Shown here piece after piece: positions 54,979 through 62,647 of a stretch of DNA of 64,000 nucleotides. A program made the position numbers and the translations under genes. The notes beneath the pieces were generated by a model. It saw nothing but the letters and a program-made list of their open reading frames with translations, searched no databases and was not told the DNA's origin. The number at the start of each line of letters is the position of its first letter. Positions within the stretch are counted from its first letter, which is position 1. This DNA is from Candidatus Bathyarchaeota archaeon (GTDB lineage Archaea > Thermoproteota > Bathyarchaeia > Bathyarchaeales > Bathycorpusculaceae), in assembly GCA_018396705.1 (NCBI GenBank), contig JAGTQZ010000003.1, positions 1 to 64,000 of the forward strand, read 5' to 3'.

Positions 54979-56876
54979 GCGAAAAATTGAACTACGCCCA
55001 GCTGGGCCTGAAGGTGGGCTTGGAGGTGCACCAGCAGCTAGACACCTCCACTAAGCTTTTCTGCAGCTGCAAACCAGAACTCTTCAAAGAAGAGCCTGAA
55101 ATCACCTTCCTAAGGCGTTTGAGGCCAACCCAAAGCGAGCTCGGTCAAATAGACCCAGCCGCCTACTTCGAATTCCAAAAAGGCGTAAAAATTCTGTACG
55201 AGGCGAACAGCCGAACCTCATGTCTAGTAGAGATGGATGAGGAGCCCCCACACCCACTAAGCATGGAAGCCGTTGAAATAGCCATAACAGCAGCTTTAAT
55301 GATGAACGCCACACCAGTGGACGAAATTCACGTCATGCGCAAGACAGTCATAGACGGCTCCAACACGACGGGTTTTCAGCGCACATGCGTCATAGCCCTA
55401 AACGGCACAATAAAAGTGGGCGAGAAAACAGTGCCAATCCAACACGTAAGCCTAGAGGAGGACGCTGCCCGCAAAACAGACGAGGAGGGTACAACAATAC
55501 GTTACCGCATAGACAGGCTGGGCATACCCCTAATTGAAGTGGCAACAGCCCCTGTTATAAACACGCCAAAAGAAGCTGGCGAAGTAGCCCTAGCCATAGG
55601 CAAAATCCTACGTGCCACTGGAAAAGTCAAGCGGGGACTGGGCACAATACGCCAGGACTTAAACATCTCCATAAAGAGCGGAGCCCTAACAGAGATAAAA
55701 GGCGTCCAGGAACTGGAACTCATACCGCTCGTCGTCGAATACGAGGTGCAGAGGCAACTCAACCTAATAAAAATAAGCCAAGAACTGGCCGAAGCCGGAG
55801 TCCGCCCAGAAAACCTCAAGATGGAATTCTTCGATATAACAGAAGTTTTCCAAAAAACAAACTGCAAGGTAATCCGGAAAGCCATAGAAAAAGGTCAGCG
55901 AGTCCTAGCTGTGAAACTCCCCGGGTTCGCAGGTTTCCTAAAACGTGAACTCATGCCCGGCGTTCGCCTTGGAACAGAAATGGCTGACCGCGCCCGCTTC
56001 TGGGGACGGGTTGGCGGAATATTCCATACAGACGAGCTTCCAGCATACGGTATAACTCCCGAAGAAATTGAAGCCTTGAAGAGGGCGGTGAATGCCCAAC
56101 CCACAGACGCGGTGGTCTTCGTTGCAGACACGCCGGAAAACGCTGCAGACGCCCTAAAGGCTGTGCTTGAAAGAGCCAGCGAAGCCTTAAAAGGTGTTCC
56201 AGAGGAAACTCGAGCAGCAAACCCCGACGGCACAACCCGCTACATGAGACCCAGACCCGGAGCAGCCCGCATGTACCCAGAAACGGACATACCGCCCGTG
56301 CAGGTGACAGAAGAATATTTAAACAAGATTCGCCAACGCTTGCCAGAGCTTCCGGAACAAAGACTTCAGAGGCTTATGCGGGAATACAGCCTCAATCAGA
56401 AGCTAGCCCAGCAGTTGATGGATTCAGAATATGTGGAAGTCTTCGAAGAAATAGCAAAGGAAGATAAAGTCTCACCAACGACCATTGCCGCCTTCCTCAC
56501 AGAAACGCTGAAAGCGCTAAAACGGGAGGGTACACCAGTAGATAAGCTCTCAGAGGAGCGTATAAAAGAAGTTTTTAAGGCGCTTGGAAACGGAGAAATA
56601 ACCAAGGAGGCCCTTCCAGAGATTGCTGCTTGGCTGGCGAGAAACGAAAACAAAACCGTGAAGGAAGCCCTTGAAAACCTAGGCCTTAAAGTCATGTCAA
56701 AAGAGGAATTGGAAAAGCTTATAGATAAAATAATAAGCCAAAACCAGAGCTTGGTCGAGAAAAGTGGTGCAAAAGCCTTCAGTCTCATAATGGGCATGGT
56801 TATGAAGGAAGTTAGAGGAAAAGCGAATGCTGAGGTTGTCAGCGAGATAATTAAACAGAAATTAGCAAAATTGTAA
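54975..56876 (+). CDS. gatE: Glu-tRNA(Gln) amidotransferase subunit E
   Basis: The 633-residue subunit phosphorylates Glu-tRNA(Gln) and amidates it with ammonia from GatD. Seen: GLKVGLEVHQQLDTSTKLFC (GatB/E signature), the AspRS-like insertion (about 280-410), ARMYPETDIPP, and the C-terminal YqeY-like helical domain. The pair is specific to archaea and means that glutaminyl-tRNA synthetase is probably absent. Confidence 0.97.
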   Translation: MSEKLNYAQLGLKVGLEVHQQLDTSTKLFCSCKPELFKEEPEITFLRRLRPTQSELGQIDPAAYFEFQKGVKILYEANSRTSCLVEMDEEPPHPLSMEAVEIAITAALMMNATPVDEIHVMRKTVIDGSNTTGFQRTCVIALNGTIKVGEKTVPIQHVSLEEDAARKTDEEGTTIRYRIDRLGIPLIEVATAPVINTPKEAGEVALAIGKILRATGKVKRGLGTIRQDLNISIKSGALTEIKGVQELELIPLVVEYEVQRQLNLIKISQELAEAGVRPENLKMEFFDITEVFQKTNCKVIRKAIEKGQRVLAVKLPGFAGFLKRELMPGVRLGTEMADRARFWGRVGGIFHTDELPAYGITPEEIEALKRAVNAQPTDAVVFVADTPENAADALKAVLERASEALKGVPEETRAANPDGTTRYMRPRPGAARMYPETDIPPVQVTEEYLNKIRQRLPELPEQRLQRLMREYSLNQKLAQQLMDSEYVEVFEEIAKEDKVSPTTIAAFLTETLKALKREGTPVDKLSEERIKEVFKALGNGEITKEALPEIAAWLARNENKTVKEALENLGLKVMSKEELEKLIDKIISQNQSLVEKSGAKAFSLIMGMVMKEVRGKANAEVVSEIIKQKLAKL

Positions 56877-56886
56877 AGGCTTAAAG

Positions 56887-57534
56887 CTAATAGTACTTCT
56901 CTAAAGAAGCTATCTGCTCATTTATTGGCTTCAGAATTTCTCCACAGTAGGGGCAAACGTTAAACTCGGGAAGCACAGGTTTCCCGCATGTTACACAGAT
57001 TTTTGGGTGTCTCAGCTTCTCTTCAAAGCTTTTTAGCTCTTTTTTCAAATGGGTGAGTTCGGCTTTTATTTTTTCTACGCCCTCTTTGAGGGGCTGTATT
57101 TCTTTTATCTCAGCTCTTATGTTGTAGATTAGGTCTTTGACTTCTGAAAGTATTTCGTTGTTCATTTCGACGGTTTCGTTCATGACGTCTAGGATTTCGC
57201 TTTTCTCTTCTAGCAGTTGGGTTTCCACGGCGCTTTGTTTTTTGGCGTCGGATAGAATTTTGTTTAGGAAGGCTTCTACAGGGTTTTCAAAGGCTATGGC
57301 GCATGTTATTCCCCAAAAGATTATGGTGGAGAGGGCGGTGACGAGAAGGTACACGTTAGGTGTTATTGCTTGAATTTTTGCCTCGTCAACTGGGTATAGA
57401 CTTAGAAGGGTTGGCGGTTTGTTGAATATTATGGTGTTGGCTGCGTCGGCTAAGTGGGCGACTGCTATTGCTGTTATGATGCTGAAGAGCCATACGCCGA
57501 AACCTTTTTGGTCAAGTTTTCTCCCAGCGTTCAT
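56887..57534 (-). CDS. Membrane protein with coiled coil and C-terminal zinc ribbon
   Basis: The 215-residue protein has two membrane helices (about 13-33 and 60-83), a long coiled coil (about 95-175), and a zinc ribbon at the end (CVTCGKP...CPYCGE). No family is recognised. It converges on gatE with 10 bp between the genes. Confidence 0.7.
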   Translation of the reverse strand: MNAGRKLDQKGFGVWLFSIITAIAVAHLADAANTIIFNKPPTLLSLYPVDEAKIQAITPNVYLLVTALSTIIFWGITCAIAFENPVEAFLNKILSDAKKQSAVETQLLEEKSEILDVMNETVEMNNEILSEVKDLIYNIRAEIKEIQPLKEGVEKIKAELTHLKKELKSFEEKLRHPKICVTCGKPVLPEFNVCPYCGEILKPINEQIASLEKYY

Positions 57535-57644
57535 ATTGCATCGTAATATTTAATACGATATTCCCAGGGCCACAATATGTCAACACGCGTAAATTCTAAA
57601 AGGAGAACCACCACTCATATAGTGTAGTCCGTTAGGGTGAGAAG

Positions 57645-58136
57645 GTGGCGAAGCAGCCAAGCGAAGAGTTTTCCATCCGCGTAAAGGCTGGCGAATATGA
57701 GGTTGAACTTAAAGGTTCAAAAAGCGAAGTACTAGAAACCATAAGAGAGTTGCCCAATCTAATGCTAAACTTTAACAAGGCCTTTGAAAGCCTAAAATCG
57801 AAAGAGATAGCCGTGATGGCCAAGGCGTCCAGTCCAACTCCGGTGACCGTTGTCAAGGCTGAATCTCCCATAGAAAGGTACCCGAAAATTCCAAAAGTGG
57901 AAAACTGCAGCGAGGCACTCTTGCGAGTCTTGGAAAGCGACTGGGGTAAATGGCGTCCACGAACCGTTACGGAGCTGAAAGAAGCTTTAGCCGCCAACGA
58001 CATGCATTTTCCAGGGCGAACTCTGGCTGGGGACCTGTTGGCTCTTGTGCGGAAGGGTGTGGTTAGATGCTGGAAAACGGATAAGGGTTATGTCTATATT
58101 CTAGCTGAAAAGGAGGTATTAGCCCAACAGCAGTAA
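57645..58136 (+). CDS. Two-domain archaeal protein, paralogue 1 (beta domain + winged helix)
   Basis: The 163-residue product starts at GTG after GGGTGAGAAG. Residues about 8-38 (FSIRVKAGEYEVELKGSKSE) form a short beta-rich domain that recurs in three more proteins of this region. Residues about 85-155 (CSEALLRVLESDWGKWRPRT, then LVRKGVVRCWKTDKGYVYI) look like a winged helix and align with the C-terminus of the 61056 protein. First of a three-gene operon. Function unknown; DNA-binding is likely from the fold. Confidence 0.7.
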   Translation: MAKQPSEEFSIRVKAGEYEVELKGSKSEVLETIRELPNLMLNFNKAFESLKSKEIAVMAKASSPTPVTVVKAESPIERYPKIPKVENCSEALLRVLESDWGKWRPRTVTELKEALAANDMHFPGRTLAGDLLALVRKGVVRCWKTDKGYVYILAEKEVLAQQQ

Positions 58137-58157
58137 AGAGGGGATGGAGGGCACGCG

Positions 58158-58634
58158 ATGAAAAGAGTTGAAGTTCGCATAAAAGCACCTTTCGGCGAAA
58201 TAGTTGTGGAGGGCGAAACGCCCCAAGAAGTTTTAGGCCTCTTGGAAGCCTTTCCGAAAGACTTTGTGGAAAACGTTTCCAGCCTGGTGGCAAGCAAGCT
58301 TGCGCCTTCCGCAGCTGCCCAGCTTAAAGGCATAATAGAGTTCACCACCGAGGGGCCTGTGCTGATTGCTCCCCGCGAGAAGCTTACACATTACGAGGCT
58401 ATTGGACTTGTTCTATACGCTTCAGAGGGAAGACAAAACACCGCCACCCAAATTCAGAAGCTTCTTGAATCCAGCGGTGTAAAGTGCATGGTGCCGGCTC
58501 GCCTAAATGAGATGGTCAAACGCGGCCAAGTGTTTAAACCGGATCCGAAAAGGCCGGAGTTCAAGCTGACGGTTCAAGGAGAAAAATGGATTGAGGAGGA
58601 AGTCTTAGCTAAACTCCGAGGGATGATGACGTGA
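58158..58634 (+). CDS. Two-domain archaeal protein, paralogue 2
   Basis: The 158-residue product has the same N-terminal module (VEVRIKAPFGEIVVEGETPQ). A linker with LIAPREKLTHYEAIGLVLYA and a winged-helix-like end (ARLNEMVKRGQVFKPDPKR) follow; these align with paralogue 3. It starts at ATG after GGAGGGCACGCG and overlaps paralogue 3 by 4 bp (GTGA). Confidence 0.7.
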   Translation: MKRVEVRIKAPFGEIVVEGETPQEVLGLLEAFPKDFVENVSSLVASKLAPSAAAQLKGIIEFTTEGPVLIAPREKLTHYEAIGLVLYASEGRQNTATQIQKLLESSGVKCMVPARLNEMVKRGQVFKPDPKRPEFKLTVQGEKWIEEEVLAKLRGMMT

Positions 58635-59140
58635 CCAGCCAGCCGCCACTGACGGTTCACGTGAAATACGGCGACGTTGAGTACACGTTTGCCGGCAGCC
58701 TTGAAGAGGTTTGGACAGCTCTAAACAGGTTTTTCGCCGAGCATGCTCCAGCCTTTCAAATCGCCAAGGCTCTGGTTTTAAATGTTGATTTGCGGAAACT
58801 TGTGGAAGACTGTAGAGGCTTGATTGGTTTTGCAGATAATGCGCCCCATCTGCTTGTTTCGAAGGAGAAGCTTACGGACAATGAGACCTTGGCTTTGCAC
58901 CTTTTAGCCGCCCATTTAGGGTTTAGGCTTGGCATGCTAAAAACTGATGTTCTATCGCGGGAGGAGCTTCAAGCTAAGCTGGGTAAAAACCCGAAGATCA
59001 CGAGTACACGTCTCGGCGAGCTTGTAAAGGCGGAAATCGCCGAAAAAACAAGCGATGGCGGATATCGCATAACAGGGTTTGGCATTGCTCAAATGCAGAG
59101 GGAATGGCTTCCAAAAATCAAAGCGAAATTAGGCTTATAG
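58631..59140 (+). CDS. Two-domain archaeal protein, paralogue 3
   Basis: The 169-residue product starts at GTG inside the stop of paralogue 2. Its N-terminal module TVHVKYGDVEYTFAGSLEEV, the EKLTDNETLALHLLAA segment and the C-terminal TSTRLGELVKAEIAEKTSDG align with paralogue 2. It converges on the Sfm1-like gene with a 6 bp overlap. Function unknown. Confidence 0.7.
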   Translation: MTSQPPLTVHVKYGDVEYTFAGSLEEVWTALNRFFAEHAPAFQIAKALVLNVDLRKLVEDCRGLIGFADNAPHLLVSKEKLTDNETLALHLLAAHLGFRLGMLKTDVLSREELQAKLGKNPKITSTRLGELVKAEIAEKTSDGGYRITGFGIAQMQREWLPKIKAKLGL

Positions 59141-59761
59141 GCTTGACCATTTTTCGCCCTTAAACAGTTTCTCTTCATCTTTCACTATTTCGTCCGAGCA
59201 GAGGTACGCCACCAGTTTCGGGCTTATAACGGGTTTTCCATCCCGCAGCGGATAAGCATACGGCAGATACACTTCACCATACTCGTTAAGCTTCAACCTC
59301 AAGCCTTTCTTAACTGGTATAGCCTCTAACGGTGTTCCTTCGCCGACAAGCTTAGCCACGTAAACGGCTCCGTCAATGGAGAACTGCCACATGCCAATAT
59401 GGCGCACAACCGTCCCTGAAAAACGCCTCGTCAAAAGCTTTCTTGTTCTGCCCCGCGGCGGGTGGTCGCCCAAAATCCCACCCACAACGACAGCTTCCTT
59501 ACCAACAAAATCTTCAGGCTTTAATGGAAGCTCAGCCTTAGGATCCAAAACTATGACTTTTCCGTGGCTGAAAATCTCCGCCGCACCCTTCTCCTCAACC
59601 ATGCCAAACTCCGAAAGCAGCCGCCGTTCATCCGCTTCCTTAACATTTGTGAACATTAAGTGGTTTTTGCCTACAATCTCCGAGGCATGCTCATACTCGA
59701 AAAGAAGCCACTTGCCAATCTCAGGCTCCAAATGCTCAATCACAAAAACCAGTTTTGCCAT
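59135..59761 (-). CDS. SPOUT methyltransferase, Sfm1/DUF431-like
   Basis: The 208-residue protein begins FVIEHLEPEIGKWLLFEYEH, followed by LMFTNV and GGILGDHPPRGRTRKLL, the pattern of the DUF431/Sfm1 family of SPOUT-fold enzymes. In yeast Sfm1 methylates an arginine of ribosomal protein uS3; archaeal members are presumed to act on protein or RNA. The SAM-binding trefoil-knot segment is around residues 85-160. The start is ATG. Confidence 0.85.
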   Translation of the reverse strand: MAKLVFVIEHLEPEIGKWLLFEYEHASEIVGKNHLMFTNVKEADERRLLSEFGMVEEKGAAEIFSHGKVIVLDPKAELPLKPEDFVGKEAVVVGGILGDHPPRGRTRKLLTRRFSGTVVRHIGMWQFSIDGAVYVAKLVGEGTPLEAIPVKKGLRLKLNEYGEVYLPYAYPLRDGKPVISPKLVAYLCSDEIVKDEEKLFKGEKWSSL

Positions 59762-59878
59762 ACTATGTAGCCACCAAGCCCTTTGTTATATGTAGGCTTT
59801 CTCTCTTGGCCCGATGTAGTGTATTAAGATTGTTTCCTTTTTGCACCTAGCTTTTCGAGTTTTCTAAGGGCTTTTCTT

Positions 59879-60079
59879 TTAATCTTTACGGCGAACATTT
59901 GCCTTGTCCAACACTTTCATCAATTCGTCCTCGCCAGCTATCTCGTCTTTTTCCTCTATGGCTTTCTGCTCCTCGGGTGTTGGCTTCTCGACGTGTATGA
60001 GCTTTTCCACAAGTTCCTTGTAGAGAAGCCTAAGTTCCCGCAGCTCTTTCCTGATTTCCTCTAACACTTCAACGCTCAT
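59879..60079 (-). CDS. Small helical protein (66 aa)
   Basis: The 66-residue protein starts at ATG behind a TTTAAAT element and is strongly helical and charged (EEIRKELRELRLLYKELVEK). Similar small proteins sometimes pair with toxins in archaea, but no toxin is adjacent and no family is recognised. Confidence 0.5.
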   Translation of the reverse strand: MSVEVLEEIRKELRELRLLYKELVEKLIHVEKPTPEEQKAIEEKDEIAGEDELMKVLDKANVRRKD

Positions 60080-60165
60080 GATTTAAAGCCTCAAGAACAA
60101 TAATTCGCCATCACGCTTATATCCATTGTGTGTAGGTCACTTTTATCCAATTAGACGTAAACGCT

Positions 60166-60359
60166 ATGGCGTATAAACTCAAGTATGATAAGGAAGCTGA
60201 CATCCTAACCATAGTCATAGAGGGGAAGGTTAGGTTATCTATGCTGAAGAGCTAGGCGACATAGTGGTACATTTCAGCGAGGAAGGAAAGCCATTGTTTA
60301 TGGAGATCTCAGAGCCAAAAAGAAATCACAGTAACATAACAGTTCATGAAGTGGATTAA
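60166..60359 (+). pseudogene. DUF2283-like small protein, frameshifted
   Basis: ATG 60166 opens MAYKLKYDKEADILTIVIEG, the start of a DUF2283-type protein; the frame then stops. One base away the rest continues (VIYAEELGDIVVHFSEEG, ending in VHEVD) to a TAA at 60357. The shift lies in AAGGTTAGGTTATC near 60226-60238 and needs one missing base. Two short fragments make one 64-residue family member. Confidence 0.7.
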
Positions 60360-60424
60360 TCTTATGACGTTAGAAAGCAATAACACTTCTAGTCACCACA
60401 ATTTTACTAGAATGATAGATTATA

Positions 60425-61053
60425 TTGGCTTTTATAGAGTTAAGAGGAGAAAGCACAATAAAGGTATCGCGAAGAAAATCTGGGAAAGCAGACTTTTTGG
60501 GCGCTGTTTTCTTTCTTTTAGGCTATTTTCTGAGAATTTATTTAGATCCAATAATTCTTCCAAAGATTCCAGAGAATCCAGAGTTGTCTATCCAATTTTT
60601 CCGATCGCATGCCCCCCTATCAAGCTGGGGATAGAGTATACAACATCACATGGGAAGACCGATACGTGGAATATGTTGTGATGGTGCAACAAAACATGGA
60701 GAAAGCTAAATTTACGCCAATCGAAGATATCCATATAGTTTTCGATTTCAATTCCTCTGTGCTGGCTGCGCACGAAGAGGGGGAAAGTTAACATTGTCGA
60801 CTCCTTGATCCAACTTCCTTTTATGCACTTGATCGAGCCAATCGAGATTAAACCGCTTCAAGTAGTTCTTGAAATCGAAGAATTGAGACCTGAAGGATAT
60901 TACAGTTTTGTGGTAGTGGTAGACCCGTATTTTCAAGGCAGCGTCTATCGATCTGAAATAATCCCTGAAAAAACATTTTTGGATATTTACTATTATAACG
61001 CAAAAGGTGTCCGTGTGAAAAAGACAATTAGTGGCAGTATCCCAACCAGCTAG
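60425..61053 (+). pseudogene. Membrane-anchored protein broken by two frameshifts
   Basis: Three successive frames join into a protein of about 208 residues: an N-terminal membrane helix (FLGAVFFLLGYFLRIYL), then at a C6 run (60612-60617) a shift to YQAGDRVYNITWEDRY..., then at a G5 run (60779-60783) a shift to KVNIVDSLIQLPF... ending in SGSIPTS. Each shift is one extra base in a homopolymer. The extracytoplasmic part has beta-strand character. No family is recognised; pseudogene or sequencing error. Confidence 0.55.
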
Positions 61054-61055
61054 GG

Positions 61056-61460
61056 TCATGGTGGTGGTCTTTTTTGGGCGTATTGGTATCGGCGTGGTTT
61101 TCCATCTCTGGTTAGGATGCCGTCTTTAACTAGGTCTATTAGGGCGTGGGCTACGGCTGTTCTGTCGTAGTGGTATCCTCTTTTTGCCATTTCGCTGTGG
61201 ACTTCGCTTAGGGTTTTTGGCGTGGCGAACCATCCTTCTTCCCATAATTTTTGGATGATGCCTTTGCATGTTTCCGCTCTTGGCGGTGGGGGTGCATGTT
61301 CAGTGGTGGCGATGGGCGTCTGTTTGAGTTTTTCTGTTATGGTTGATAGGATGCGGTCTACTGCTGACTGCAATTGGTCTTCTTGGCATTCTATTTCGAT
61401 TTCTATTTCGCCAATGCGCATTTTTAGGCGGATGGGTGGTTTTGCGCTGTTTTGCGTCAA
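61056..61460 (-). CDS. Two-domain archaeal protein, paralogue 4
   Basis: TTG 61460 is preceded by GGTGG at a good distance and lies downstream of the shared TATA box, so I prefer it to the first in-frame ATG at 61541. The 134-residue product has the N-terminal module (LKMRIGEIEIEIECQEDQLQ), a proline-rich linker, and a C-terminal winged-helix-like domain (CKGIIQKLWEEGW...TAVAHALIDLVKDGILTRDG) that aligns with paralogue 1. It is divergent from nurA. Confidence 0.7.
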   Translation of the reverse strand: MTQNSAKPPIRLKMRIGEIEIEIECQEDQLQSAVDRILSTITEKLKQTPIATTEHAPPPPRAETCKGIIQKLWEEGWFATPKTLSEVHSEMAKRGYHYDRTAVAHALIDLVKDGILTRDGKPRRYQYAQKRPPP

Positions 61461-61505
61461 TTTTCCACCTTGTTGAATATTGAATTGCGCATCTTGTTCA
61501 TGCAC

Positions 61506-61518
61506 AACATTTATATAC
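61506..61518. promoter_or_regulatory. Bidirectional TATA box between paralogue 4 and nurA
   Basis: ACATTTATATACT contains TTTATATA forward and TATATAAAT in reverse. It is about 40 bp before nurA (TTG 61553) and about 50 bp before paralogue 4 (TTG 61460), so one element could serve both and couple their expression. Confidence 0.5.
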
Positions 61519-61552
61519 TCCTTCCGCCCACACAAGTGCATGTTGGTGAATC

Positions 61553-62647
61553 TTGGTGATTGAACAATACACTATAACAACAACACCAAAATATAATTTT
61601 CCACAAAACACCATAGACACATCGCTACCCCAACGATTCATAGAACTAAGCCTATATTCGCTGAAGCATGTGCAAAACCAAGCCATTCAAATAAAACAAC
61701 AAATTCAACAAAACCCATTCAACAACCAAGAAACCCTAGTTGCATCGCAGTTTACACCACCCACACAAGCCATACCGTTAAACCCAAAACCGGAACCACC
61801 AACCACCATAGCTGCAGTGGACACATCCAGCATAAAACTAGGCGAAACAAACAAAGGCATCATAATCGCCATCCGCGGAACCACAGTATGGAAACAGGCC
61901 AAAAACTATGCTTACCTACGCGTTGGACCCTTCATATTTCACATAACTGAGGATAATCTACAAGAAGTCTACAACACCCTTTTGAAGGCATATTTCCCGG
62001 AACAAAGCCACCAGCTATCACCGGGCTTCATACAAATCCCAACACGAATGGCAAACCTGCTGGAAAAATGGCTGCAAGCCTCACTAGTTAAAACTATAAG
62101 CAATGGCATAATTCTCTTCGACGGCTCCTTAACAGCTGGAACTGCTGACACACCGACACAGCAGTTGAAGGAGATTTTAGCTGCCGCGAGAAGTATGGGC
62201 AACACGGTGTTAGCCTTCACAAAAGTGACGACATTAAGGTTCAACGGATGCCTAATAACAGAAGCCTTTCCAGCCTACAAGCCCCCATGCCTAATAGAAG
62301 TGGCAAACATCAAACCGAAACCGCCACTAACACTTTTAGGCGAGGTTTACGTGGCGAAATTAGCCCGGGGCAACTACGCCTTCCGCCTGGACGTAGATCG
62401 CGAACTACCAGCGCAGAAACGCATAGAAGCCGTTGAACGCCTTTTAGGAAACGACTTGATAATGCAGGGCTACCCAGAAACGCTGCGGCTTGCGCACATC
62501 TTGTGCACTTTTACTGCTAACGAGGTGATTGCTATGCAACACTTCATACAACAACGCTACCGCCTAAAAATAATCGACCGCCCAGACATGCACCGGCTAC
62601 TGTTTGGACCCTTTGGGAAGGGCGAAAGCCACCATGAGGCTATATAG
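61553..62647 (+). CDS. nurA: NurA 5'-3' nuclease
   Basis: The 364-residue protein contains the NurA metal-binding motifs: AAVDTSSIKLGE near residue 90 (first Asp) and ILFDGSL near residue 188 (second Asp). A later region with LRLDVDRELP-like acidic residues fits the third. NurA trims DNA ends together with the HerA ATPase. Its gene overlaps herA by 14 bp. The first 75 residues are glutamine/asparagine-rich and unlike the core. Mre11 and Rad50 genes, often in the same operon, are not in view. Confidence 0.9.
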   Translation: MVIEQYTITTTPKYNFPQNTIDTSLPQRFIELSLYSLKHVQNQAIQIKQQIQQNPFNNQETLVASQFTPPTQAIPLNPKPEPPTTIAAVDTSSIKLGETNKGIIIAIRGTTVWKQAKNYAYLRVGPFIFHITEDNLQEVYNTLLKAYFPEQSHQLSPGFIQIPTRMANLLEKWLQASLVKTISNGIILFDGSLTAGTADTPTQQLKEILAAARSMGNTVLAFTKVTTLRFNGCLITEAFPAYKPPCLIEVANIKPKPPLTLLGEVYVAKLARGNYAFRLDVDRELPAQKRIEAVERLLGNDLIMQGYPETLRLAHILCTFTANEVIAMQHFIQQRYRLKIIDRPDMHRLLFGPFGKGESHHEAI

